Assembly: GCA_001898505.1 (NCBI GenBank)
Contig: MKTZ01000026.1
Location: 62,001 to 126,000, forward strand
Direction: 5' to 3'
DNA from: Sphingobacteriales bacterium 50-39
Lineage (GTDB): Bacteria > Bacteroidota > Bacteroidia > Chitinophagales > Chitinophagaceae
DNA length: 64,000 bases
Notes under the pieces: generated by a model
Database searches by the model: none
The model's input: the letters and a program-made list of their open reading frames with translations, nothing else
What the model was told of the DNA's origin: nothing
Shown: piece by piece, positions 26,437 through 34,973 of the stretch
Layout of the letters: the number at the start of each line of letters is the position of its first letter
How positions within the stretch are numbered: the first letter of the stretch is position 1
Translations under genes and position numbers: made by a program

Positions 26437-29142
26437 ATGTTAAAAAAAATACTCAAGATCACGGGCATCACGCTGTTGGTGCTGATCATCGCCGCCATCG
26501 CTCTTCCCTTTTTCTTCAAGGGGAAAATCACCAGTCTCGTCAAGGATCAGATCAACAAGCACATCGCTGCCAAAGTCGATTTTTCGGATGTGGACCTTTC
26601 CCTGTTCCGCAATTTCCCCCGCCTGTCGGTGGCCCTGGATAGTCTCCGGGTAACGGGTCTCGACGAATTCTCCGAGGACACGCTGGTGTCTGCCCAACGG
26701 ATCAATGTAGCGCTGGACCTTTTCAGTGTTTTTGGCAGTGAAATGAAAATCCACTCCATTGCCGTGGACAGACCGCGGGTGCACGCCATCATGCATAAGA
26801 ACGGGCATGCCAACTGGTCCATAACCTTGCCCGACACGGCATCGGCCAGTCCGGGAGCGCCGTCGGCATCCAAGCCTTTTAAGATGGCCCTTCAAAAATA
26901 CTCCATCACCGATGGCTATATCAGCTACCAGGACGACAGCAGTCATATGAGCTGTGAGATCTCCGGGCTCAACCATTCCGGCAAAGGGGATTTTACCTCG
27001 GATGAGTTCACCTTGCAAACCAGCACCCAAACGGTCGCGCTCAGCTTCACCTATGGAGGCATCCCCTATCTGATCCGTAGCCGGACGAATGTAGGCGCAG
27101 ATTTTCATATCGACAACAAAGTCAACAAATACACATTCAAAGTAGATGACCTGTCCATCAATGACCTGAAGCTGCATACAGAGGGATTCTTCCAGCTGGT
27201 GAATGACAGCACCTATGATATGGACATTAAATTCAATGGACCTTCGCTGGATTTTAAGAGCATCCTGTCTCTGATACCAGCCATGTATACAAAGGATTTT
27301 GCAGGCATCAAGACCAGCGGACAGGCCAGTCTGTCGGGATCTATAAAAGGAAGATACGACAGCCAACACATCCCTGCCTATCATGTGGACCTGGAAGTAA
27401 AGAACGGGTTCTTTCAATATCCGGACCTGCCCCGTCCTGTGAAGAACATAAATCTGGTGGTAAAGACGGACAATCCCGATGGCGTCACCGACCATACTGT
27501 AGTAGATATTCCGCAGGCGCACCTGGAAATGGAAGAGACGCCATTCGATTTTCGGCTCCTGTTAAAGACGCCTGTCAGCGACCCCTATATCGATGCAGCC
27601 GCAAAAGGCCGGCTGGACCTGGCTAAAATTGTTCAGTTCGTAAAACTGGACGGCGGTACCCGTCTGGCCGGCTTGCTGAATGCGGATATGCATACGCGTG
27701 GCAACCTCTCCGCCATTCAAAAACAACAGTATGACAAGTTCGAGGCGGGTGGCACGCTGGGGCTTACAGGATTCACCTATACTTCCACGGCCTACCCAAC
27801 TCCTGTCAACATTGACGACCTGCTGATGAGCTTTAACCCAAAGAACATCACGCTCAATCAGCTTAAAGGCGGATATGGAAAGACCCATTTCGAAGCCGGT
27901 GGCGTATTGAATAATTTGTTGGCCTATATGTTGAAACATCAGACGCTGGATGGCTCGCTGACTGTTAAGGCCGACATGGTTGACCTGGATCAGCTCATGG
28001 GGACCAGCGGGACCGCAGCGCCTGCTGCCAAGACAGACACAACAACTACAAAGCCAGGTACGACAGCTCCAAGCAGCGCTTTTGCCATACCGGACAATAT
28101 CCATTTCTCCCTGCATGCAGGAGTAGATCAGCTGCACTATGGCAATCTGGACCTGCATCAGGTATCGGGGGATGTGCTGATCGCAGACGAGACAGTGAAG
28201 CTGAACAATATAAAGGCGGAAGGGCTGGACGGAGTGATGATATTGAACGGCGCCTATTCCACGAAGATCAGCAAGAAGACGCCAGTCTTTGCCATGTCCT
28301 ACGACCTGCAGAAGCTGGACGTGCAAAAGACCTTCTATGCCTTTAATACGGTGCAAAAGCTCATGCCTGCCGGCAAATATATCGCGGGCAAGTTCAGCAG
28401 CAAATTATCGGTGGATGGGATACTGGGAGGGGATATGAAGCCCGATCTGAACTCTCTTAACGGGAATGGCAACCTGCTGCTGGTGGATGGGGCGCTGAAG
28501 GATTTTGCCCCAACGGATAAGCTGTCGCAAGCATTACATTTAGATCAATTGAAAGATATACCCGTCAAAGACATTAAAACCGCCTTTTCATTCAAGAACG
28601 GAAGAATGGTGGTGGACCCCTTCCATGTGAAAGTAAAGGACATCGACATGGAGGTAGGCGGTTCGCACGGATTTGATCAGACGCTGGACTATGATGTGGC
28701 CATGAAGCTGCCGCGCAGCCTGCTGGGCGGCCAGGCTAACAATGCAGTGAATGATCTGGTCTCCAAAGCCGGATCGCAGGGAGTTGCCATAAAGATGGAT
28801 GACCAGGTGAATCTACCGGTGAAGATCGGCGGTACGCTGACCAACCCCGTGCTGAAAATGGACCTGAAGAGCGCTCTCAGCAGCACGGCAGGAAGTCTCA
28901 AGCAGCAGGCCACCGACCTGGTAAAGGCCAAAGTGGACAGCGCCAAACAACAGCTGCGTGATACGGTCCAGTCGGTGGGCAAGCAGGCGTTGAAAGACGC
29001 CGGTGATGCGTTGAAGAACCAACTGCTTGGCAATAAAGATACCACGGGGACGAAAGCAGGAGGTCTGGATGATACTAAGAAAAAAGTACAGGATGCCGGG
29101 AAAGGGTTATTGAATGGGTTGCTGAAAAAGAAGGCTGGATAG
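26437..29142 (+). CDS. AsmA-like envelope protein
   Basis: 901 residues. One N-terminal helix (about 6-27) anchors it in the inner membrane. It is followed by the AsmA N-terminal pattern FKGKITSLVKDQINKHI, SDVDLSLFRNFPRLSV and IHSIAVDRPRV, and a long beta-rich body with several NIKAEGLDG-like strands. The C-terminal 100 residues are helical and rich in Ala, Lys, Gln and Asp. AsmA-family proteins are thought to form lipid-conducting bridges or to affect outer-membrane assembly. It is monocistronic, with a -7 box for clpS just after the stop. Confidence 0.87.
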   Translation: MLKKILKITGITLLVLIIAAIALPFFFKGKITSLVKDQINKHIAAKVDFSDVDLSLFRNFPRLSVALDSLRVTGLDEFSEDTLVSAQRINVALDLFSVFGSEMKIHSIAVDRPRVHAIMHKNGHANWSITLPDTASASPGAPSASKPFKMALQKYSITDGYISYQDDSSHMSCEISGLNHSGKGDFTSDEFTLQTSTQTVALSFTYGGIPYLIRSRTNVGADFHIDNKVNKYTFKVDDLSINDLKLHTEGFFQLVNDSTYDMDIKFNGPSLDFKSILSLIPAMYTKDFAGIKTSGQASLSGSIKGRYDSQHIPAYHVDLEVKNGFFQYPDLPRPVKNINLVVKTDNPDGVTDHTVVDIPQAHLEMEETPFDFRLLLKTPVSDPYIDAAAKGRLDLAKIVQFVKLDGGTRLAGLLNADMHTRGNLSAIQKQQYDKFEAGGTLGLTGFTYTSTAYPTPVNIDDLLMSFNPKNITLNQLKGGYGKTHFEAGGVLNNLLAYMLKHQTLDGSLTVKADMVDLDQLMGTSGTAAPAAKTDTTTTKPGTTAPSSAFAIPDNIHFSLHAGVDQLHYGNLDLHQVSGDVLIADETVKLNNIKAEGLDGVMILNGAYSTKISKKTPVFAMSYDLQKLDVQKTFYAFNTVQKLMPAGKYIAGKFSSKLSVDGILGGDMKPDLNSLNGNGNLLLVDGALKDFAPTDKLSQALHLDQLKDIPVKDIKTAFSFKNGRMVVDPFHVKVKDIDMEVGGSHGFDQTLDYDVAMKLPRSLLGGQANNAVNDLVSKAGSQGVAIKMDDQVNLPVKIGGTLTNPVLKMDLKSALSSTAGSLKQQATDLVKAKVDSAKQQLRDTVQSVGKQALKDAGDALKNQLLGNKDTTGTKAGGLDDTKKKVQDAGKGLLNGLLKKKAG

Positions 29143-29162
29143 TTTTTCGTAACTTTGTACAA

Positions 29163-29486
29163 ATGAACAGTCACATGCATTATCAGCTGCACGACCCGCG
29201 TCCTATCCAATATGAGGAAGCAGATACGGATGTGCTCACTACCCCCGATGATCCATTCAGTCTCATCGTTTGGAACGACGAGGTAAATACCTTTGAATGG
29301 GTTATACAGACCCTGATGGAGGTATGTGGGCACTCTTTGGAGCAGGCTGAACAATGTGCGATGATCATACATACAAAAGGTAAGTATGCTGTCAAACGGG
29401 GCTCCTATGACGAGCTAAAACCTCAATGCGATGCGATCACGGAGCGTGGCATCGGAGCTACCATCGAAGAGATAGCAGGTACCTGA
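29163..29486 (+). CDS. clpS: ClpS adaptor protein
   Basis: 107 residues. The ClpS core: LIVWNDEVNTFEWVIQTL near residues 34-51, then the helix GHSLEQAEQCAMIIHTKG and KRGSYDEL. ClpS binds N-terminal destabilising residues and delivers substrates to ClpAP-type proteases. TAACTTTG at 29150-29157 is a -7-type box only 6 nt before the ATG, implying a very short leader. The aat gene follows 18 nt downstream, forming an N-degron operon. Confidence 0.93.
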   Translation: MNSHMHYQLHDPRPIQYEEADTDVLTTPDDPFSLIVWNDEVNTFEWVIQTLMEVCGHSLEQAEQCAMIIHTKGKYAVKRGSYDELKPQCDAITERGIGATIEEIAGT

Positions 29487-29503
29487 TCCCAGATCCCATT
29501 ATT

Positions 29504-30148
29504 ATGCTATTTGCACTAGACCAGGAGCTGATCTTTCCCCCTGTCTCACTAGCAGAACCAGACGGCCTCCTGGCTGTAGGCGGGGATCTTTCCATGCAGC
29601 GACTATTACTCGCCTATCACAATGGCATTTTTCCCTGGTACGAGGGGAAACATATTCTCTGGTGGTGTCCCGACCCCCGATTTGTACTTTTCCCTGAAGA
29701 ACTGAAAGTGAGCAAAAGCATGCGGCAGCTCATTCGCCGGGAAAGCTTTGTCTTTACTATCAACAAGGCTTTTGACGAAGTCATCGGCAATTGCAAGACC
29801 ATTGCCCGAAGAGGTCAGGATGGCACCTGGATCACCGATGAGGTAAAGGAGGCTTATGGCCGGCTGCACCGGGACGGTTATGCTCATAGTGCGGAAACCT
29901 GGCTCAATGGGGAGCTGGTAGGCGGTCTTTATGGAGTTCGGCTGGGACGGGTCTTTTTTGGGGAAAGCATGTTCAGTAAGGCAAGTAACGCCAGTAAATA
30001 TGCCTTTATCTGCTATGTAGAGCAGCTGCGCAGAGAAGGGGTGGAACTGATCGACTGTCAGGTATACACGGAACACCTGGAAAGCATGGGGGCCCGCATG
30101 ATACCCAGAACTGAATTTATTGAACGTATACAGGCCCTGGGAGTGTAA
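29504..30148 (+). CDS. aat: leucyl/phenylalanyl-tRNA-protein transferase
   Basis: 214 residues from ATG 29504; upstream in-frame codons overlap clpS. Aat adds Leu or Phe from aminoacyl-tRNA to N-terminal Lys or Arg of proteins. Family blocks: FPPVSLAEPDGLLAVGGDLS, FPWYEGKHILWWCPDPRFVL, QDGTWITDEVKEAY, HSAETWLNGELVGGLYGV and FGESMFSKASNASK. Together with ClpS just upstream it creates and reads N-degrons. Confidence 0.96.
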   Translation: MLFALDQELIFPPVSLAEPDGLLAVGGDLSMQRLLLAYHNGIFPWYEGKHILWWCPDPRFVLFPEELKVSKSMRQLIRRESFVFTINKAFDEVIGNCKTIARRGQDGTWITDEVKEAYGRLHRDGYAHSAETWLNGELVGGLYGVRLGRVFFGESMFSKASNASKYAFICYVEQLRREGVELIDCQVYTEHLESMGARMIPRTEFIERIQALGV

Positions 30149-30150
30149 GG

Positions 30151-31548
30151 TCAGACAGAGGAGCCGAGATTGATCCGCTTGGCCGGCCATTGTTCGGCAT
30201 GCTGATACACCAATCCCCGCATGTAATCGTTCTCAGGATAAGGGGTCAGAAAAGCTTTTAGCTCTCCGGCGTCTATGGAACCATTGTCCCGGCTCCAGGA
30301 CTGATCGGCAGGCAGGTAGCCCATACCGTAAAATCGGCCTTGTTCCACCAGGATACAGCTTTTTTCGTCGGGGTGACGGCCCTCATCCACCAGTGTAAAG
30401 CTGGGAAGGCTTTTTATCAATCCATCGACAGCCTCCTGCACCCGTAAGTTGTACATTGCCGGAGATTCCTTGTGCTCACAAGCTCCGTGACAGTAGTGTT
30501 CTTTTATTCCTTGGCAAGGGCCCTCCCCTTTCTCGATAAAACACAGCTTGGGACAGAGCTCGTATTGCCGGATCAGCTTCCAGAGAATATTCTGCCCTTC
30601 CCATAATAACGAAACTGTGAATACCGGCGTCAGCTGTCTTTTCTTTTTTTCCAATACCAGTCTCATGTAGCCGCCACGGTCCTCGAAGATATAGAGCCCA
30701 TACGTCTGCTGAAAACGTTTTAAGCTGCGATTATAGATAGGCCAGAGACGGCGGATCTCGATACATTCCAGGAGGAAAGCCATCAGTTCAGTGCCAGTGG
30801 ATTCATGAGAGATGGAGTAGATATTCCGGAGGAACTCCTGCTTCTGACGGCCAGGCTTGTTGTTGGAAAAATGGCTGCTTACACGGTGACGTATGTTCTT
30901 GGCCTTACCCACATAGATCACCTTCCCCTTCTGATCATGGAAATAATATACCCCAGGTGTCTCCGGAAGCCCTTTCAACTGCCCGGCGGGGAGGTTGGCG
31001 GGGAGATATTGCTCCCTACTGTTGGATTTGAGCATACCCCGGATATGTTCCAGACCGCCTGCCTTCAGTATCTTTTCAAAGAGCAGTATGGTAGCGTCGG
31101 CATCACCACCGGCACGATGCCGGTTTGGTATGGAAATACCCAGGTGACGGCAAATGTTCCCCAGGCTGTAGCTGGGGGCTCCGGGGAAAGTCTTCCGGCT
31201 GAGACGCACGGTACAAAGCTTTTTGGCGTCCAGATCGAAACCGCAGGCCTTCAGCTGATGGTTGAGAAAGGAATAATCGAAATTGACATTGTGCGCCACA
31301 AAGATGGCTCCGGACAGCCATTCATGTACAATAGGCGCTATTTCATTGAAATAAGGGGCATTGGCCACCATTTCATCATTGATGCCAGTGAGGGCCTGTA
31401 CATAACGGGGGATGACCATCCCGGGGTTGACCAGGGTCTCGTAACGCTTGATCTCCCGGTTTCCATCATGTAACACAATAGCAACTTCTGTTATAGCGTT
31501 ATTCGAAGCATAACCGCCGGTGGTTTCTATATCAACTATCGCGTACAT
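30151..31548 (-). CDS. DnaQ-like exonuclease fused to GIY-YIG (UvrC N-terminal-like) nuclease
   Basis: 465 residues. An N-terminal DEDDh exonuclease: VDIETTGG (residues 5-12), HNVNFDYSFL and HRAGGDADAT. It is joined to a GIY-YIG endonuclease near residue 195: PGVYYFHDQKGKVIYVGKAKN and FLLECIEIRRLWP. The C-terminal part carries Cys/His residues (CPKLCFIEKGEGPCQGIKEHYCHGACEHK region). It resembles Cho/UvrC-type repair nucleases fused to a proofreading exonuclease and is probably a DNA repair enzyme. Its stop is 3 nt from the convergent aat stop. Confidence 0.88.
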   Translation of the reverse strand: MYAIVDIETTGGYASNNAITEVAIVLHDGNREIKRYETLVNPGMVIPRYVQALTGINDEMVANAPYFNEIAPIVHEWLSGAIFVAHNVNFDYSFLNHQLKACGFDLDAKKLCTVRLSRKTFPGAPSYSLGNICRHLGISIPNRHRAGGDADATILLFEKILKAGGLEHIRGMLKSNSREQYLPANLPAGQLKGLPETPGVYYFHDQKGKVIYVGKAKNIRHRVSSHFSNNKPGRQKQEFLRNIYSISHESTGTELMAFLLECIEIRRLWPIYNRSLKRFQQTYGLYIFEDRGGYMRLVLEKKKRQLTPVFTVSLLWEGQNILWKLIRQYELCPKLCFIEKGEGPCQGIKEHYCHGACEHKESPAMYNLRVQEAVDGLIKSLPSFTLVDEGRHPDEKSCILVEQGRFYGMGYLPADQSWSRDNGSIDAGELKAFLTPYPENDYMRGLVYQHAEQWPAKRINLGSSV

Positions 31549-31672
31549 TGTTCCGGATACCTTTTGTGCTCTGAATTGTGAGGTTGTATAAAGGTAAAAG
31601 AAAGTCGGTTACCCCATCGATCCCTCCTCCACGAAAACTTGTATTAATTTACTAACCCTAAATCCAGTCCAC

Positions 31673-31786
31673 ATGGAAAAAATGCACACTATTCATGCAA
31701 GGGAGAGTATGGTGCTGACGATCATTACGGCGTTGCTGTACTTCTCCACGATCATGATGTTTGCTTATTTATTTACGATGTCCTGA
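31673..31786 (+). CDS. 37-residue single-helix membrane protein (first of two)
   Basis: An ORF of 37 codons plus stop. Polar N-terminus MEKMHTIHARES, then a hydrophobic helix of about 23 residues (VLTIITALLYFSTIMMFAYL). It resembles the ORF at 32093 in length, charge pattern and position of the helix. No family is recognised. Support is the similarity to the second ORF and the absence of another gene here. Confidence 0.5.
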   Translation: MEKMHTIHARESMVLTIITALLYFSTIMMFAYLFTMS

Positions 31787-32092
31787 TAGGTACACCGGAA
31801 GAATCCTTGCCCAACTTGTTGATTAAGAGGGGAAAGGGCCTAAAATGGGTCGATTTTGGCTTAAAATTGCCCAAAAACCCTTTGAAAAGTTTTAGAATCT
31901 GGAAAATCAGGCTATCTTTGTATATAGATAGTCGACTACTCCTTACAACAACTGTAGCACGAGCCAAAATTTTCCGACTGGCATTCTTCTTCGCCAAGAT
32001 CTTCCGAGAAACCAATCACGTACCGCGTAAATTCCGATCCCCTACGAATTCCACCTTTTAATCAGCTTGGTTTCACCCTAAAAATTACTTTT
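31787..32092 (+). promoter_or_regulatory. intergenic region with promoter box and long leader
   Basis: 306 nt without a convincing gene. TATCTTTG at 31913-31920 is an exact -7 box, which would give the next small ORF a leader of about 165 nt. No good -33 is seen; only a TTTTAG stretch is near. An 84-codon plus-strand frame across it has basic, low-confidence sequence. Confidence 0.45.
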
Positions 32093-32206
32093 ATGAAAAA
32101 GATCACTTCTTCTTTCCATCTTAGCGAAACTGCCAAAACCATCTTGTTAGCCGTAGGATTCATTGGTTTGGTTATGTTCTTGTCTTACCTCTATTGGTTT
32201 GCATAA
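32093..32206 (+). CDS. 37-residue single-helix membrane protein (second of two)
   Basis: 37 codons plus stop. Basic, polar N-terminus MKKITSSFHLSETAK followed by a hydrophobic helix ILLAVGFIGLVMFLSYLYWF. A strong terminator 40 nt downstream supports a real transcript. Same length and layout as the ORF at 31673. Function unknown; it may be a small regulator of a membrane complex. Confidence 0.55.
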   Translation: MKKITSSFHLSETAKTILLAVGFIGLVMFLSYLYWFA

Positions 32207-32246
32207 GCGCTGAGTCTGTCGATATATATTCTTTCAATGATTATAG

Positions 32247-32274
32247 AATTCCCCACTAGCGTGGGGAATTTTTT
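32247..32274 (+). terminator. rho-independent terminator before valS
   Basis: Perfect 10-bp stem AATTCCCCAC-TAGC-GTGGGGAATT followed by TTTT. It ends the small-ORF transcript. The T-tract runs straight into TATATTTG (32274-32281), a candidate -7 box for valS. Confidence 0.85.
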
Positions 32275-32288
32275 ATATTTGCAGCCCC

Positions 32289-34952
32289 ATGGAATTAAGT
32301 AAGAACTATATCCCCGCCGAGACAGAGGAAAAATGGAATGCACATTGGCTCCAGCAACGATATTTTAACAGCCAGCCGGATGAACGGCCTCCTTTTACGG
32401 TCGTCATCCCCCCTCCCAACGTAACAGGGGTGCTGCATATGGGGCATGTGCTGAATGGGACCGTCCAGGACATCCTGGTAAGAAAGGCCCGTATGAGCGG
32501 CTATAACGCCTGCTGGGTGCCGGGCAGCGACCACGCCTCCATCGCCACGGAAGCCAGGGTCGTCAAAATGCTGAAAGATCAGGGCATCGACAAGAACCAG
32601 CTGACGCGTCCCGAATTCATGAAATATGCTTATGAATGGAAGGACAAATATGGCGGCATCATCTACTCACAGATACGCAAACTGGGTTGCAGTGTGGATT
32701 GGGACAGGGTGGCTTTCACCATGGACCCCGATTACTATGCCTCTGTCATCCATATCTTCATAGAACTGTACAAAGATGGGCTCATCTACAGGGGCGCCCG
32801 TATGATCAACTGGGACCCACTCGCAAGAACAGCGCTCAGCGACGAAGAAGTAGAGTACAAGGAAGAGCAGGGTACTTTATATTATGTCCAATACAAGATC
32901 GTCAATGCCGACGGAACCCCGGACACGGACACAAAGACACCGCTGGTCATCGCAACACAACGTCCCGAGACCATCATGGGGGATACAGCTGTCTGTGTGA
33001 ACCCTACCGATGAGCGCTACCTGGGGCTGGCGGGCAAATTCGCCGTCATACCGCTGGTCAACCGCCGCGTGCCTGTCATCTTTGACGAATATGTGGATCC
33101 TGCTTTTGGTACCGGCGCCCTGAAAGTAACCCCGGCGCACGATATCAATGACTATAACCTGGGTTTGAAACACGGGCTGCCCATCATCGATACATTGAAC
33201 GCCGACGGTACGCTCAGCGCCGCAGCCGAGGTCTTTGTCGGAATGGAACGATTTGCTGCCCGCAAGGCGGTCGTCGAAAAGCTTCGGCAAGAAGGGCTGC
33301 TGGTAAAGGAAGAAACCCATATGACCCGCATCGGGTTCTCCCAGCGGACGAGTTGCGTCGTTGAACCCCGTATCTCCACGCAATGGTTCGTAAAAATGAA
33401 AGACCTCGCCGAACCTGCCCTTAAGGCAGTAACGGAAGGGCATATCCGTATCCATCCTGGGGACAAGTTCTTGGCCACTTATAAATACTGGCTGGAGAAT
33501 GTAAAGGACTGGTGTATCTCACGTCAACTATGGTGGGGGCAGCAGATCCCTGCATGGTATGCTCCCGACGGCGCCTTCCAGGTAGCCGCCAGCAGAGAGG
33601 AGGCTTACAAGCTGTTCAAAGCGCCTTCCTTTACCATCGATGAGCTGAAACAGGATGAAGATGTGCTGGATACCTGGTTCTCCTCCTGGTTGTGGCCAAT
33701 AGAAGTGTTTAAAGGGGTCACTAACCCCGGCAATCCGGACATATCCTACTATTATCCCACCTCTGTACTGGTGACAGGACAGGATATCATCTTTTTTTGG
33801 GTAGCCCGTATGATCATGGCAGGACTGTATTTCTACAAGGACGATACACCCATGGAAAAACGCATTCCTTTCCGGGATGTTTATTTCACGGGTATGGTAC
33901 GGGATAAACAGGGGCGTAAAATGAGCAAAAGCCTTGGCAACTCCCCCGATGTCCTGGAACTGATGGACAAATACGGAGCGGATGCATTGCGCTTTGGCAT
34001 CATGATCTCCTCCCCCGCCGGCAACGACCTGCTATACGACGAGTCCTCACTCGAACAGGGGCGCAATTTCAATAACAAGATGTGGAATGCGCTCAAGCTG
34101 GTAAAAGGCTGGGAAGGGCGCCAAAAAGACGCCAATGCTCTATCATCTGATGCAAGCTTTGCCGTCAAATGGTTCGAGCACCGTCTGCGGGAGGCCCGGG
34201 CCGATATCGAGCAGCTTTATAAGGAGTTCCGGCTGAGCGAAGCATTGAAAGTACTGTATTCGCTGATATGGGATGATTTCTGCAGCTGGTACCTGGAATG
34301 GGTAAAACCAGGTTTTGAACAGCCTATCGATGCTGTCGTCTATCGTCATACGATCGACTTTTTCGGACAGCTGATGCAGCTGCTGCATCCTTTTATGCCT
34401 TTTGTAACAGAGGAAGTGTATCATCTGCTGTCGCAACGTACAGACGACCTCTGCGTCCGCCCGTATGCCACTATCGAAAAGCCCGATACGGCTGTCCTCG
34501 CACAGGGTACGCTGCTAAAGGAAGCCATTACCGCCATACGCGATGCCCGTAATAAGGCGCAGATCAAGCCTAAGGAATCGATAGACCTTTCCATCCAGTC
34601 CGGCCAGGGGAAATCTTACGAAGAGGTCCGGTCTATCCTTGTCCGCCAGGTGAATGCCAAGACAGCCGTCCTAACACAGGAAATGGTACCGGGCGCCCTG
34701 ACAGTGGTCTCAGGTAAGGACAAGTTCTATATAGCCACCGAAAAAGGGATGGATACCGGTCACCAGAAAGACGAGCTTCAGAAAGAACTGACCTATCTGA
34801 GAGGCTTTTTGGAATCCGTCGACAAGAAGTTGGGGAACGAACGCTTTGTCCAAAATGCAAAGCCCGAGGTCGTAGCCATCGAGCGGAAGAAAAGAGAGGA
34901 TGCCGTTGCCAAGATCAAGACCATCGAAGAAAGCCTGGCGCATATCGGATGA
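32289..34952 (+). CDS. valS: valyl-tRNA synthetase
   Basis: 887 residues, class Ia synthetase. HIGH-type motif PPPNVTGVLHMGHVL near residues 39-53, editing (CP1) domain with GTGALKVTPAHD, KMSKS motif DKQGRKMSKSLGNSPD near residue 540, an anticodon-binding helical domain, and a C-terminal coiled-coil arm rich in Lys and Glu (residues about 820-885). The start is ATG 32289. A TATATTTG box 8 nt upstream implies a nearly leaderless message. Confidence 0.97.
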   Translation: MELSKNYIPAETEEKWNAHWLQQRYFNSQPDERPPFTVVIPPPNVTGVLHMGHVLNGTVQDILVRKARMSGYNACWVPGSDHASIATEARVVKMLKDQGIDKNQLTRPEFMKYAYEWKDKYGGIIYSQIRKLGCSVDWDRVAFTMDPDYYASVIHIFIELYKDGLIYRGARMINWDPLARTALSDEEVEYKEEQGTLYYVQYKIVNADGTPDTDTKTPLVIATQRPETIMGDTAVCVNPTDERYLGLAGKFAVIPLVNRRVPVIFDEYVDPAFGTGALKVTPAHDINDYNLGLKHGLPIIDTLNADGTLSAAAEVFVGMERFAARKAVVEKLRQEGLLVKEETHMTRIGFSQRTSCVVEPRISTQWFVKMKDLAEPALKAVTEGHIRIHPGDKFLATYKYWLENVKDWCISRQLWWGQQIPAWYAPDGAFQVAASREEAYKLFKAPSFTIDELKQDEDVLDTWFSSWLWPIEVFKGVTNPGNPDISYYYPTSVLVTGQDIIFFWVARMIMAGLYFYKDDTPMEKRIPFRDVYFTGMVRDKQGRKMSKSLGNSPDVLELMDKYGADALRFGIMISSPAGNDLLYDESSLEQGRNFNNKMWNALKLVKGWEGRQKDANALSSDASFAVKWFEHRLREARADIEQLYKEFRLSEALKVLYSLIWDDFCSWYLEWVKPGFEQPIDAVVYRHTIDFFGQLMQLLHPFMPFVTEEVYHLLSQRTDDLCVRPYATIEKPDTAVLAQGTLLKEAITAIRDARNKAQIKPKESIDLSIQSGQGKSYEEVRSILVRQVNAKTAVLTQEMVPGALTVVSGKDKFYIATEKGMDTGHQKDELQKELTYLRGFLESVDKKLGNERFVQNAKPEVVAIERKKREDAVAKIKTIEESLAHIG

Positions 34953-34973
34953 TGTCGCAGGCGCGACAAGGCA

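Noticed and set aside
26440-28356. Two long minus-strand frames of 360 and 264 codons
   Set aside because: Antisense to the AsmA-like gene; residue composition (Gln, His and Val rich) is typical of shadow frames.
31807-32061. 84-codon plus-strand ORF upstream of the second small membrane ORF
   Set aside because: Contains the TATCTTTG promoter box; basic low-information sequence; more likely leader DNA.
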